Source: Crambe crambe (Eukaryota; Porifera; Demospongiae; Poecilosclerida; Crambeidae). Taken from it: DNA of 64,000 nt. How positions within the stretch are numbered: position 1 is the stretch's first letter; each line of letters opens with the position of its first letter. Below are positions 22,048-34,206 of the stretch, piece by piece. Both the position numbers and the translations under genes were made by a program. Location of the stretch: NCBI GenBank assembly GCA_963924555.1, contig OZ004595.1:1364001-1428000 (forward strand), in the 5' to 3' direction. Under the pieces are notes generated by a model that was given only the letters and a program-made list of their open reading frames with translations, searched no databases and was not told where the DNA came from.

Positions 22048-23956
22048 TCAAGGGTCATTCACTATGCCTAGATTAAAATGGAGGAAAAGCTTTCGGCGTT
22101 GAGAACACTCGGACCTGTCGTGCATTATCTTCAGACGGTGGAGTCCAGGTTCCATTCCACTGATTGTGATCAGTTCCAATTCTGAGCCTGTCGGTGTGAT
22201 TAGAGATCTTAGTCATCAGGTTTGCATGCAAGGTTGTATATGTAGAGGATTATAAATGATTTGACAAAATATCAGACCATGGGAAGAGTTAATTGGCCAT
22301 ATTATGATGTGGCCTTTGAATAGATACATTCCTAAGTGCAATGGGATGTATTATGCCAATATGATGTCAGACCAAAGCAAATCTTGATCAGATATTTAAC
22401 CTTTCAACCCGGTAAATGGTCTATGGCAGACTGTTATAATCCCCACTGTAATTTTCCTGGCTTTGAAAAATAAGGTACAAAACATTTTTACCCCATTAAA
22501 AATAGTGGAAGTTGCATGGCTACGCTCTAACTATGTGCTGCCATAATTATGTTGTAATACATACAGTCAAATCCTTGATTGTTGTCCATCTTGCATCTAT
22601 AGGGCTTGGTAGAAGATGGAACACCTTTGTAAGAGAACAGTTATACACAATAATCTTTCTTTTGGGGAAAAAAAAGTTTTGACACCTTTGAACTGGACGG
22701 TAACAGTGTCATTCCTGATGACAAGACCATCATTGATGAGGTGTACTCCGCAAAAGTTTGGGTTCTGGCTCAGTTCCAGCTTTCTTTCCACGATCACATC
22801 GTGGTTGTGATCCAACATGTCGGAGGCTGTCACTCTGAGCATATGGTAGCCTGAGGGCAAGTCCTTCAGCTCAACCACTCCAGAACTGTGACCAATAACT
22901 ACGAAACAGTCATGATAGCGACCCCCCCAATGGATTCACATTGGCATGTTGGAGGCCTATACAGTCGAGTCACGACAAATGGCAGATACCAGTCTCAGCA
23001 TTGGCTGGACTATAGCCATTTTGTCCGTTGGAACCTTCTTTACACACATACTTTAACTGTCCCATGTAGAAATTCCATTAATTTTTTTTTATAGCTTAAT
23101 TATTACTCAAATAATTATGCTTTGATGAATTTGTTCCAAACTTCCGTCATGTGTTCCATAATGGTTAGACTATCTTTACAAAACTTCCAGACCCCATGCA
23201 TGGCCACTAGTTGTCGTGAGTTATGGTGAGCCAAAGTAAGAGTGAATATTTGATTTCTACTTGGGACAGTCACTATTATGAACAGACGTACGTCTCTTCC
23301 TGTGGATTCTTCCCGCTAATTCTGCTGCCACCATCTGGACTGGACCACTCACACTGAACTCAACAGAGATTGAAGTGCGGGACACTATCACTGGGCTGTT
23401 GTTGATAAGACGAAGTCCCATGGGCCCCAATCCCATGGGCCTAGCCGCTAAAATGGGCCAGAGTTAATTAATAATTGGGAATTTCTATGGTGGGGAAATT
23501 TTTTTTGTGTGTGAAAATTTCGTGGATTGAAATATAATTAAAAAACTCATACTTGTTAACCCACAAAATTTTCCCCCACAAAAAATTCCCACAGCACTAC
23601 AGTGAGGCTCTCTCTACCTTGGCAGAGTGGATCAGTTCCATTCCATTCGCCATCACTTTCACAGATTCTGGTACTACTTCCTGTCAGTTCCAAATCTCCC
23701 AGGCAAGTGTAGTTAGCAACAGTGCCGACGATTCGGTCTTCATTGTCAAGCATAACCATCCCATTGGCCGGAGCTTCCAACACAGGACAAATAATCCCTG
23801 CATCATCGATCACACAAGCAACCAAATGTGACACAGAAAATGTGCGGTACATACTCCATACAAAAGAGATACATAGCTAATGTGAGTCATCCAGCAGATA
23901 TTGCAGATATTGAAGAGAGTGCTAATTTTCATTTTCTTAGGGCAAAATTGTCATGG

Positions 23957-23989
<33 letters not shown>

Positions 23990-26900
23990 TGGTTTTTTTC
24001 AAAAAAAAAAACAACAACAACCACAGAATCCAATGGTGGCTAATTATACTTATACTCATTATGACTTGCTTTGGCAGGAAGGTTGAGCACCACTCCATAT
24101 TCCGGATATTCTTGTGTCCAAACATGTCCTTTGGAGCACACCGTCCAATCGGAACCCAGGGTTGCAGCTATAGGTGGCCACTGAACCCGTCGGGCGGTTT
24201 GGATTAGAGAAGGTCACCTGACCATTGCTAGGATTGTTCAGCAGTGGACAGAAAATCTCTATTGTGAAAGAAACAAAGGGCATTATATAAAAATTATTTT
24301 CTCCAACAGGCTTTTGATTTCTGTCATGTGTTCCAAGTTAAAATTTTTGTTTTTGCAAAAATATAATTCCCTTTTTGTGTGCTACTTTTTGCATTAGCTA
24401 ATTATACCTTCACATGTTGGCTCTTGTCCTGTCCACAATCCATTAACCTGACACACCCTCCTGGACCCCTGTATCCCGGTCAGCCTGAAGGAACTATTGC
24501 AGCCATAAAAGGCGATAGAGCCTGGAGTGTTGCCATTGGAGATGTGGAGGATTTCACCATTGGCAGGAGGAACTAGACTTGGACAAGGTGTTGCTATTGT
24601 AGTAAAAGGTTATCACAAATGAGAAACCAGGATGATATAATTATTACTACTTAATGGGTGTGGTTATGGGTGTGGTTATGGCTGTGGCTATTCAATTAAA
24701 GAACCCTTTGTGGGGGGGGGGGGGGAGTTGCCATGAGGGGGTGGGCCTCTTAATATACAAAGAGACAACAAACTGGATATACCAACCATCATCATCTGTG
24801 ATGGTGACCGTGGCAACAGCTCTGTGCACTATGAAGCCAGAGAGGAGAGTGAAGACATGAACTCTGAACTCTTCATCAACTTCAGGAACCCTATCCGTCA
24901 CAGTGAAGGAGGGGAAACACGCCCGGTCGGTGTTATTCAAAGTAAACGACTGTCGTATGGCAGTGAAGTCTCTCCCAACTGAATAACAGGAAGAACAGTT
25001 CATGCAGCAAACTAGAATTGTAAATATGATACAGTGGAGCCCCTGATAAAGTACATTACCGGTAAATATAAAAATATCACTCTATACAAAATAACCTCCG
25101 AAAGAGGATAACCTCACAACAAAGGTCCTACGATTCAAAGAACTGTATATTTTACACTCTATATCCAAAAGAGGACAACCTCTCTACAGAGGACAAAGGG
25201 CTGGGTCCCAAGTGTGTCCAAGCATTATTCAGAGGTTCCACTGTTAGTAATAATTTCGGGATAAATTCAAGGCTAAAGCTAACTTAATGACTCGTACCCT
25301 TTGCAGTTCTAGATTCAGTCTGTATGTATCCCTGAGTGATAGACTCCGTACTGCCACTCAAAAGCCTCACACAGATAAACAAACCGCCATCTCCTTCAGA
25401 CATTCTGTATTGCTTACTTGTGAAATCAAGAACTGCAAGAACAGAAAATAACATGATGGTTAAAAATTAATATTATCATGGGGCAAATTCTTGTGGAGAA
25501 AATTTTCGTGGGGTGAATTCAAGTGGAGGGAAATTTCATGAGGGAAATTTTGTGGTTTAAAAAAAAAATTGTGATTCATGCTTCAAGTTTATTATTTGAA
25601 CACCGTCATCATCAGCAATCTGGATCTTTGCTTCGGTGGGTTCAATGGCAGAATTTGACGATGCAAGGACAAGTGTTAGCTCATCTGTGAGTTCAGGTAT
25701 AGTGTCGTTCATCAATTGAATATCATGGCATGATCTCTCTCCTCCATTGATGCTAAAAGCCATTTGATAATACTGGTAATCCACCTGATCTGTACAGGAG
25801 GGGCAATAAAATTGCATAAAATGGAAAATCCTATTATGATAGTAGCGAACCTCCGATAAAGGACACTCTGAAAGAGGACAGACCTCTCAACAAAGGACAA
25901 TCTAAAAGTACCTTTGTATTATACACTCTATACAAAATAACCTCCAAAAGAGGACAACCTCTCGATCTACAAAGGACAAAAGGATGGGTCCCAAGGGTGT
26001 CCATTATTCGGAGGTTTCACTGAATTATTATTATCTTCTTCAGCAGTTCTGATATTGATGGTTGCTAGCTGAAACTATGGTTACTTTAGTTGCATTACCT
26101 CTAGCTGTGTTGTCTAGCTGAAACTATGGTTGCATTACCTCTAGCTGTGTTGTCTAGCTGAAACTAGCTGTGTTGTCTAGCTGAAACTATGGTTGCATTA
26201 CCTCTAGCTGTGTCGTCTACGGTAGTTACGACACTATTCACTGTAGTAAAAGGATCACCACGAAACGACACACACACTCGCACACTGCCATCATTCTCAT
26301 TCGCATAGTAATATAACCTTTCAAATTCTGGACCTAAAAAGACAACAAACCAAACAAACAAACAAACAAACAAAAAACAAACAGACAGACAGACAGACAG
26401 ACAAATAACAAATGAATCTTTGAGCTTGAAATATTATTGTCTGAATGGTACCATACCACTTTGCTGTTAAGAAGGAATTCCATCAGACATTATAAGCTAA
26501 GAAAGTATCAGGCAATTATATTTTCCACAATAGCTAACATCGCCTCATACCAAGCCCTAGCCCTCCCTATACAGCCCTTTTGCTTTTCTCCCACCATACG
26601 AAAGGTAGGGCTCAAGACTGTAGCGAGCTAGCTAGCTATCACAAGTGACTTACTGATGTCGTTATCAATGATCTGTATCGTTCCCCCATTAGAGAAGCTG
26701 ATATTGGAGTTATTAGCATGTACCAGTACCATCTCAATGGTCTCCATCCTCTCTTTCAAATTATCGTCCAGGATTGTCATATTGAAGCACAAGACCTCTC
26801 CAGCAGGAATGATCCTCACCACATCCTGGGAGGGTGCCACGTAATCTCGGTTGGGTGGCTGAGCTGAAGCAGAAGATGAGTTTGATATCAACATTCGCAC

Positions 26901-27779
26901 TGATACTGCTTCTTTGCCTCCCCTTATGCATACGGGAACTACTCCGACGTCTTCTCGGACAAGCTGAAGAGCAACAGTGAAGGAGGGGTCTGAAAAAGAT
27001 TCATAAGGATAGGTTGTCATGTATGAACAAAAGAAGTGGAGAGACTTCTATCCTTCTTTCTTCACCATTTGTATACAGTGGAACCTCCAATCCAATCCTT
27101 CGTAGAAACATTCTCTTTTGGAAGTATGTTCTCTTTTGGAGTGTCTTTATTGGAGGTTCCCACTGTAATCCTTAGCAACAGACTTACCATCGTCGTCGTT
27201 GATGGTGACGACCGTGGTGTCAATGATCTCCCCCCAGCGAAGGTCCTTTAGGGCAACCAAGAAGAACTCTCTCCCCTCGATCACGTCATCATCAAACACA
27301 GTGATGCTGATGCAACGAGATTCACCAGGACCAAGGAAGAACTCAACCTCCTTAATGAACTCATAATCTTCACCAGCTGGAAAAATTAAAATCACCACAA
27401 TTTAACTCTATAATTATTCTTCTCTACTAGCTTTGCAGAGATGCAGGCTTAGTTGTGCATAAAGGGGAGGAAGGTGCTGAGGAACTTAAGGCTGCAAACT
27501 TATTTTATTGGGGTCTAAGTATTAACATTAATAATTTTGCATATTTAGCACAAGCATCTATCACAGAGGTAGCTCATTCTATTAAACTTGCGTGTGGCAG
27601 GAGGACATGGAAACCTGAAGCATCTTTCTGTTGGTCCCCGAGCACTAAAGACACTCAAGAACTTCCTCTCATCGCCGCCAGTGACACAAACAAGGTCAGG
27701 TAAGGTCGCATTCGCCTCAGAGATGATGTAATTACGCTGGGCAAATGACGGATTCAGTCCTGAAGACGAGCCAAAAAGC

Positions 27780-27820
<41 letters not shown>

Positions 27821-28163
27821 AGGAGTGTTGCATGTTTGCAAGTGCATAGGGGGAGATGGATGCATTATGGAACAGTCGAATATTAACAGAACACTTAGAA
27901 GTAAAAAGTGAATCTATAATGCTCCACTGTTTCATAACACTCCATCAATCTACCCTACTCACCTTTAGATCTTTTCTCTAAGAAATGCCCAGAAGTTTTG
28001 CCTTTATCAAGGATAGCATCAGACTGAATTAGATTAAGCTCCTGGTAACCTTTAGGAAAGAGAGATGTATAATGATGTGGTCCTTCATTTATAGTAGCCC
28101 TCTACCTAAAGTTTTGATGAATAAAAGACTCCATACGAAAATGGTCACCTTACCACTCAACAT
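22048..28163 (-). CDS. Secreted/surface protein with Calx-beta and Sushi domains
   Basis: Minus strand, about 14 exons. Exon 1 (28106-28163) encodes a signal peptide (MLSGKVTIFVWSLLFIKTL); exon 2 is 27963-28049. Four Calx-beta units follow: about 27600-27759 with 27189-27378, 26652-26995, 26190-26330 with 25590-25796, and 25310-25440 with 24785-24983; each ends in an IxDDD/IxDND-type strand (TINDDDG, IQIIDNDI, IQIADDDG, TITDDDG), the Ca2+-binding signature. Three Sushi/CCP exons follow at about 24405-24590, 24070-24262 and 23622-23812, each with four cysteines and a conserved tryptophan. Domain exons are flanked by phase-1 introns. The 3' exons (about 23290-23420, 22630-22920 and 22048-22185) carry two copies of a repeat with LINNSPVIVSRTSISVEF-like and LPSGYHMLRV-like blocks. 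Exact boundaries of exons 3 and the last three are unresolved. Likely adhesion or matrix role (inference). Confidence 0.7.
23958..24020. repeat. TGT microsatellite with T/A hairpin
   Basis: About nine TGT triplets, then poly-T, then poly-A with AAC triplets, so the stretch is self-complementary. Located in a Sushi-gene intron. Confidence 0.85.
24070..24073 (-). other. GC-AG intron donor after the second Sushi exon
   Basis: On the minus strand the exon ends TGCCAAA and the intron starts GCAAGT. Using this GC donor gives phase 1, the same as the other Sushi exons (CAAG|GT). The only alternative GT nearby (AAGCAA|GTCATA) breaks the phase. Confidence 0.65.
25032..25243. mobile_element. MITE, CAGTGG family
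   Basis: Ends CAGTGGAGCCCC and AGAGGTTCCACTG, in an intron of the Calx-beta gene; TA precedes the left end. Internal blocks tctatacaaaataacctcc and gaggacaacctctctacagag match the next element. Confidence 0.8.
25843..26022. mobile_element. MITE, CAGTGG family (decayed end)
   Basis: Starts near gcgaacctccgataaagg and ends GGAGGTTTCACTG; internal blocks match 25032-25243. Located in the next intron. Confidence 0.75.
26040..26215. repeat. Tandem duplication around a Calx-beta exon donor
   Basis: The block TAGCTGAAACTATGGTTGCA with ttacctctagctgtgttgtc recurs four times and ends in the donor of the exon at 26190-26330; extra donor-like copies lie in the intron. Confidence 0.75.
26340..26405. 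repeat. CAAA / CAGA microsatellite
   Basis: AAACAAAC units followed by CAGACAGA units, intronic. Confidence 0.85.
27076..27165. mobile_element. Short MITE, CAGTGG family, with TA flanks
   Basis: CAGTGGAACCTCCAAT to TTGGAGGTTCCCACTG, flanked on both sides by TA. 90 bp, intronic. The TA flanks suggest a Tc1/mariner-type origin. Confidence 0.8.
27779..27820. repeat. CAA microsatellite
   Basis: Fourteen CAA triplets in intron 2 of the Calx-beta/Sushi gene. It gives poly-Leu and poly-Val ORFs that are not genes. Confidence 0.9.
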
Positions 28164-28254
28164 GGCTTGGCTATGAATACTCTATTATTTATCAAAAAAG
28201 GGGGTTGGGCTCAATTCTGCAACATTGACGACCTTTACCGACGCACGTGGTGTG
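28164..28254. promoter_or_regulatory. 91-bp bidirectional promoter
   Basis: Separates the divergent starts of the Calx-beta/Sushi gene (28163, minus) and TRMT6 (28255, plus). It contains CGACCTTTACCGACG (28229-28243) followed by CACGTG, an E-box. CGACCTTTACCGA is identical to the RP2 promoter block. Confidence 0.55.
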
Positions 28255-31200
28255 ATGGATTGCATCTCTGAAGATGTAGTTGTCCTTTTTCAAAGAGATA
28301 AGACGTACAGGCCTTTCAGACTTAAAAAAGGAAGGTAAGTCGAACCTACTCTCATGTCGGTTAGATTTAACAGCGGATCCAACCACCAGGAAGCTGAATT
28401 TTGAGAAGGTGAGCTTCTACCCAGACAGAGCACTGGGATGTTACTATGGAAGCCGCTTCAAAGTACAAAATCAGCAGCTTGTATTGGTTGAGTCAAACAC
28501 AGATGGTGCAGTTATAAATGGTTTGTGTTGAGTGAGGTGAGGATTTGTCATGGCAAGGGTAGATCTGTGTCTTCTCCAGAAAGTGCGTCTGGTCTTGATA
28601 ACCGGAAGATTTGTGATGATGGAACGTCCCAGGAGCTGACAGAGGGAGACATCAAAGTGATGAAAGGACAGGGGATAAGTGGACAGGTGTGTACCAACCT
28701 CCCTGACCTCTACCCTCCCATATTGGAAGGGGGAAAAAAATGTTTGCTTGGTTATAGTAAAGTACCACAGTGAGTATTCGTACTGTGTTATTGGGTAAGA
28801 TTAGGGTATCCATGGAATAGTGTTGTTATTGGGTTTGTGGATGTGCAGTGGGTATGTATTGCACTATGTTTAGGCATTTAGTGTAAATATTTAGGGTGTC
28901 ATAGTGTGTTTTCTCTGGGTGGGTGATTCATTATGCTGGCGTTTTCGATGTTTAGGGTATTGTGGCTTCCATGATTGAACACAGCTGCTCATTCAGAGAC
29001 AAGACAAAGTACTCTCAAGAGAAATACATCAAGAAGAAAGAGAAGAAGTAAGAGAGCCAAACTGATTAGTAGGGATCTACCCACTGGCAATTCCCCAGCA
29101 AATGTCTTAAATGTATCCCTAACACTTTCTTTCAAGGTACATACCTATATTCAGAATCATCAAGACAACAACAAAGTTACTATGCGATATGTATTCCATT
29201 CAATCTCCTTCAAAGACATAGTGAGTTTTATTAATCATGGGAAGGGGTTAAAGGTCACCTGAAAGAATCACAAAATAGTTGTATTGAAATTTCTTATTTG
29301 GCATTTTAGTCATCTTCGTAAGGACACTGTCGCACAGATCCTCACCCGCAGTAACGTCCACGCCCACTCCAATATGATAGTCATGGAAACAAGCCAAGGG
29401 TTCATGGTTGGAGCCATGTTGGAACGAATGGGAGGTAGGGTATTAATTATTGGTGTACGTCCTGAACGCTATTTCAGGTCACTAGGCTCTAATTGCTCAC
29501 AAGAGTAAAAAAACCCAGTATACTGAGGATGAAGGGCTTTCATTACATTGGTCTTTTCCTGTCGCTAAAATCCAGTTATCACAAGGTTGAGGACCTTCCC
29601 TAGGTCCAAACTCTCTCTTCTTACCTTTTTTCTAACACTATGGCAAACATTAGGTTATGGGAAGCTAGTTCAAGTGTTCTATGGTGACTATCCTGTGAGG
29701 TAAGGGAATTCATAACAATATATACATGCAGTGAGTAAGACCATTAATGTCCTGTCCTGTTCAGAACTATTCTGGACAATTTTGGCCACCTCTCTTCCTC
29801 GGACAAGTCCGTTTTGATGTCTTACCCTCTGCACAGAATTGGGTCTCTCCTCACAGCCCAGGAGGCAAGGACTGTGGCAGCAGTCTCCGAGAGACTAGCT
29901 GGCATCAAACGACCCCAGGGGGAACTAGCACCTCTTCACCAATCAGAGAGAGAGAGAAATGCCACCACCATTGTCAAGAGCAAAAGAGTATGGAAGTAAT
30001 GTACTTACCAAAAAAATTTATGTCCACAGGCTTGGGACTTTACAAGAATTATTCTCTAGTAATGTAGTTAATTAATGGGACATTACAACTTATAAATGGA
30101 GCTCCACCTGACCCCTCTATAGTAGGATCTTTAAGGTAGTCATGGTGACTTCCCTGGCCCAAAGTTTATGACTAAGGAAAGACTAATATCCCTCTCCTCC
30201 TAACCACTCCTTCCTCTCTTCACCCTCTCCTCCCCACCCCTCTCTTCACCCTCCCCTTCCCACCCCTCTTTTCCCCTCTCTTCCCCCCTTCACTTCTCCT
30301 CCATCCCTCCCTCCCCATCCCTCCTCCTCCCATCCCTCCCCTCCCCATCCCTCCTCTCCCCATCCTTCCCCTCCCCATCCCTCCTCTCCCCATCCCTCCC
30401 CTCCCCATCCCTCCCCCTTGGTTCAGGTGGAATTGCTTGGAGATGGGAAAGAGGAAAATGATGGGACTCCTCCATGCAAGAAGAAAAAGACCGAAGATGA
30501 GGGAGTCTCTGGAGAGAATCCATTGGAAGGCAAAAAATCTGCTGGTTCTGAGAAAGCAGAACTCATTTCCGAGAAAGAGTCAAGCATGATGCTTGTCGAA
30601 ACTGAGAAGGAGAAGAGTTCAGAACTGGCTGGTGATAAGATGAAGGTGGAGGGAATCTACTCTCAACTTTGTTTGGGTGAACAGGAAGGAGTTACGGAGG
30701 AATGCACACACGAGTCAACAGAAAAAACATTGGAAGGGAATCACAGATCTGGGGACTCACATGAAAAAGCCAAGGTTACTTCCCTCACAATTCTTGCCTC
30801 ATGATATTTTCCTTATCTCCCTCTCTTTTCACCACACACCAATTCTCTTTCTACCACATACCAATTCTCTTTCTCATAGCATGATTCTTACCTCTCATGA
30901 TGTCTTGTCTCCTATCACCATAAAGCAAGTTCAGTGGTTAATTCTCTTTCTTGTAGAAAGAAGAGAAAAGGAGAAGAAAAGAAGAAGCATACAAGTCATC
31001 CGAAGATTTATTGACTCAACGTAAGATGGATGGGTGAGTGAGAAGATAGTGTGTGTGATGGAGATTTTATCAGGGAGGGAGAAGCTTTAAAAAAAATTTT
31101 TTTTTTCCTTCTTCTTTTGCTTAGGTTGGTGGTGGCATGTCGACATCATCCGGAACCGATTGTCATGACTTTAGTCAACTTCGTTGCTCCTTCCCGCCCT

Positions 31201-32040
31201 ATTGTTATCTACTGCCATCTCCTCGAGGTAAACTCATTATAAGATGGGATGGGACAGCATGCCCTGCCCCCTTGTCCTTCTCATCTATCAGACCACACCC
31301 CACCCTTCTCCCTAGTTATAATCTTAATCTGGACAATTTTTAAAAAGTGCCAGTTATTATATAATAGTTAACAAGTAAAAGAGGAGGTTTTGCATTTTTG
31401 GGGAGTTTGCATACTGACTGATGCTCACTCTATAGAATGTGAGATTTCTGGTGACACACCCATTGTAACCATGGGAACTGTTATCAGTGGTCAAAGAACA
31501 GAGTTATAATAATCTTATCACAGAGTAAAATGGTTTGCTAGTATAAACCACTCTTACATGTCCATCACACAGTAGACCAATGTTTATCAGGCCTGCATTA
31601 TACAAAACACATGACAGAAGATTATGTTTTGTTTGAGAAGAGCCTTTCTGCCTACAAGTGTCACATAACACAGTACTATCACTATGGATACTATCACTAT
31701 GGATATACCATCCAAATAGTGCACTAACTGTGCTAGCTATCCCCATTATAAGTCTACTAAAATAATTATGAAGATTTGGCCATAAAATTTAATGTGTGAT
31801 TTCTGTCACATTTATAATTATGGTGGTAGTTAAGTTATGACTTCTTAACTCTGTAGCCCCTTGTCCAGTGCTACAAGAGCTTGAAGGAGACGGATATGGT
31901 CTTCAATCTACAGATCAGTGAGACCTGGATGAGGCACTACCAGGTAAGTTCCACCCCCCACCCCTCCCCCAAATGACATGTGTTACAATAATAACTTATA
32001 AGAAGAGGATTGAACCCTGAAATCATCTTCTATAGTGCTT

Positions 32041-32075
<35 letters not shown>

Positions 32076-32297
32076 TATATAAATATAATAAATAATAATA
32101 TTTATTTATTATAAATAAATAAATAAATAAATAAATTTTATTTATATTTATTTATAACCTCTGGTCGCAGAGATGCTAGGAATGTTTTTGTTACATAGGT
32201 ATTAGAGGAACGAACGCACCCCGAGATGAACATGGGTGGTCAAGGTGGCTACCTCCTGACTGGGACAGTAGTGAAGAAAAAAAGTCATGATACTTGA
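28255..32297 (+). CDS. TRMT6: tRNA m1A58 methyltransferase non-catalytic subunit TRMT6
   Basis: Thirteen exons: 28255-28334, 28390-28520, 28580-28686, 28956-29047, 29155-29220, 29310-29434, 29654-29699, 29765-29987, 30427-30774, 30957-31033, 31125-31227, 31857-31943 and 32199-32297; frames close to 527 residues (human 497). Landmarks: RKLNFEKVSFYPDRALGC, NRKICDDGTSQELTEGDIK, FRDKTKYSQEKYIKKK, HLRKDTVAQIL, MIVMETSQGFMVGAMLERMG, LVNFVAPSRPIVIYC, ISETWMRHYQVLEERTHPEM and GGQGGYLLTGTVV. Exon 9 encodes a long acidic, Lys-rich insert. TRMT6 pairs with the catalytic subunit TRMT61A in the nucleus to bind tRNA and methylate A58. It starts 91 bp from the divergent Calx-beta/Sushi gene and ends 81 bp before a convergent GLYAT-like gene. 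Confidence 0.96.
30188..30420. repeat. CCCATCCCTCC satellite in TRMT6 intron 8
   Basis: Pyrimidine-rich units CCCTCCCCATCCCTCCTCT repeated through about 230 bp, ending at the exon 9 acceptor. Confidence 0.9.
32037..32158. repeat. TTTA/TAAA inverted satellite in TRMT6 intron 12
   Basis: A run of TTTA units followed by TAAA units, self-complementary over about 120 bp. Confidence 0.9.
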
Positions 32298-32378
32298 TTC
32301 ATAATAATGTAGTGATAAAAAGATAAAAGATGATGAATAATATAATAATATAATATAGTTAGCAGCAGTTAGCAGCTA

Positions 32379-34043
32379 TCAATCTACATCTGTGATGAGA
32401 TTGTCAATGTAAAAGCCAGTGCTGACGAATCCATGTTTGGTGACCAGTCGAATATTACTATTCCCGTCGGCTATCATGCTTAATCCAGGGAAGTACTCTT
32501 TATTAGGTTGTGGCTTTTTGCAGAGAGTTGCCTTTATGGCGTACCCGAGACCTTTATTTCTGTGTTCCTTGAAAGTGAAGAGGTGTGATTGTTCCCTTCC
32601 GGGGAAGTGCGTTATCCATCCAGCGAGGGAGCCATCCTTCTCGCTGAATGCTGCCACATTGTCGAAGATCCTGATGCGATCTTTGAACCATTGAAGACTG
32701 TTCTCCCAGCCATTGAAGTAGGTGTAGTTATCAGCCAATGTGTGCGCATGATGGGGCTCCAGTTTTCCTAGTTTGTAACCACTTGGACAAGTTCTGTATT
32801 GTTGGGACATAACTGCTGACACAGACAATATTGGGGGCAATTTTCAGCATGTGACTATTGTTATTGATTATTCCTAATCATCACCACTTAATAATCCGCA
32901 TGGAATCCCTCTAGGTGGATTGTGTAAAACACTGTTACCCCAAACAACAGACTAATCTGTAATCTGCTATATTAAGCTTTTCTAATCTCTACATCTGACT
33001 GGCTATAGACAAAGCCACATTTGAAGCAGGCTACTTAGCTAGCTACTACTATACTGTGGTGAGGATGTGCTCAGAGTACAACACATCCATATAAAGTAAT
33101 AGTTTTGTGCTTTGCATGCCATTGCCATGTGCCATGATGAATGATTATGACTCCTACACAAGACAAGCCTAGGTTGAGATTGTGCAAAAGCTGACAGGAA
33201 ATATTATGCTAGCATCATTTATTTATTGTGTGGATTCATGCTACAGCGCACACACACGTACAGCTAGCTAGGGCTACCTGTTTATTTTATCAGCAGCTTC
33301 TTCTGGTAGGATGTAAACACCACCATGGAAGTCATTCACGAGCCTGCCTCCTCTTCCAGCACTTGGAGACCGTTCGTCCTTTGCATGCTTCATCAAATAC
33401 TCAGCATGTTCCGTCTCAATATCTGTGCAGTTATAATAAACGTTTTCATTTTTGGCCTGAAATTGTATTATTGGAGTCACAACATAAGCTATTTTGATCT
33501 CTGTATAGCTAATTGACTGTACAACCAAAAGTGAATGTAGTTTGACTAGCTAGCCAGCCATGGCAATATACTCACTGTGTATTATCTGCCTCTTTCCCCA
33601 AGTCAGAAATTTCCCCTCCATCATCAGTTCCAATAAAGCCTCACTGGATGTTGCATAGCAGTTCAGATCTGTAACCTGGATATTATCGTGTTAGTTTTAA
33701 ATAGCTGGCTAATTAATATAGTAAAGAACTAAAGATGTCACTGACATTCACTTACATCTGATACTCGAGGAGACTCCCACTGACACACGATGGCTGAAAA
33801 TCTAGGCCAGAAGTCAGTGTAGAACTTAGCTCCACCTAGTTTCCCCTCCATTGCATCCTTTATCAAACCCATCATCTGTAATTAATATAACTTGGCTAGC
33901 TAACTGAGCTCATGGAGCCATGGCTAAACATTAGCTAACACCTCACTGATTGTAGACAGCAAACTTACAAAGATGGCCTTGGGCAAAGGAGCATGCTTCA
34001 GCTGTAGGAATAAAGACGGTAGATTTCTAACTAGATGTACCAT
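32379..34043 (-). CDS. GLYAT-like N-acyltransferase, copy A
   Basis: Minus strand, five exons: 33969-34043, 33756-33875, 33576-33675, 33278-33422 and 32379-32793; 284 residues with all phases consistent (human GLYAT 296). Start MVHLVRNLPSLFLQLKHAPL. The N-terminal half has FYTDFWPRFSAIVCQW, matching the family's VLVDAWPDYQIVI position; the C-terminal half is the GNAT-type domain with AAFSEKDGSLAGWITHFPG, FKEHRNKGLGYA (acyl-CoA pyrophosphate loop) and HGFVSTGF. Members move acyl groups from acyl-CoA to glycine or related amines, in mitochondria in mammals; substrate here is unknown and no mitochondrial presequence is obvious. Intact. Head-to-head with copy B. Confidence 0.82.
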
Positions 34044-34206
34044 TAAGCGAATCGCTAGACTATGCTATCACAAGCTGCAAGAGTTCGATAATTGGTTATG
34101 CACATGCCCAGCATATGTATTTAGTAGTAATCACCTAGCTAGCTGTAGTACGCATGCGCAGTAAGAGCCGATAAATTCCACATACCAATGTTGCCAGATC
34201 TTCATA
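34044..34206. promoter_or_regulatory. Bidirectional promoter of GLYAT copies A and B
   Basis: 163 bp between divergent ATGs, with the NRF1-like palindrome TACGCATGCGCAG at 34149-34161 near one end of the gap. Confidence 0.55.

Noticed and set aside
27545-27935. Poly-Leu / poly-Val signal-peptide-like ORFs
   Set aside because: They come from a CAA microsatellite; the real signal peptide of this gene is in the exon at 28106-28163.
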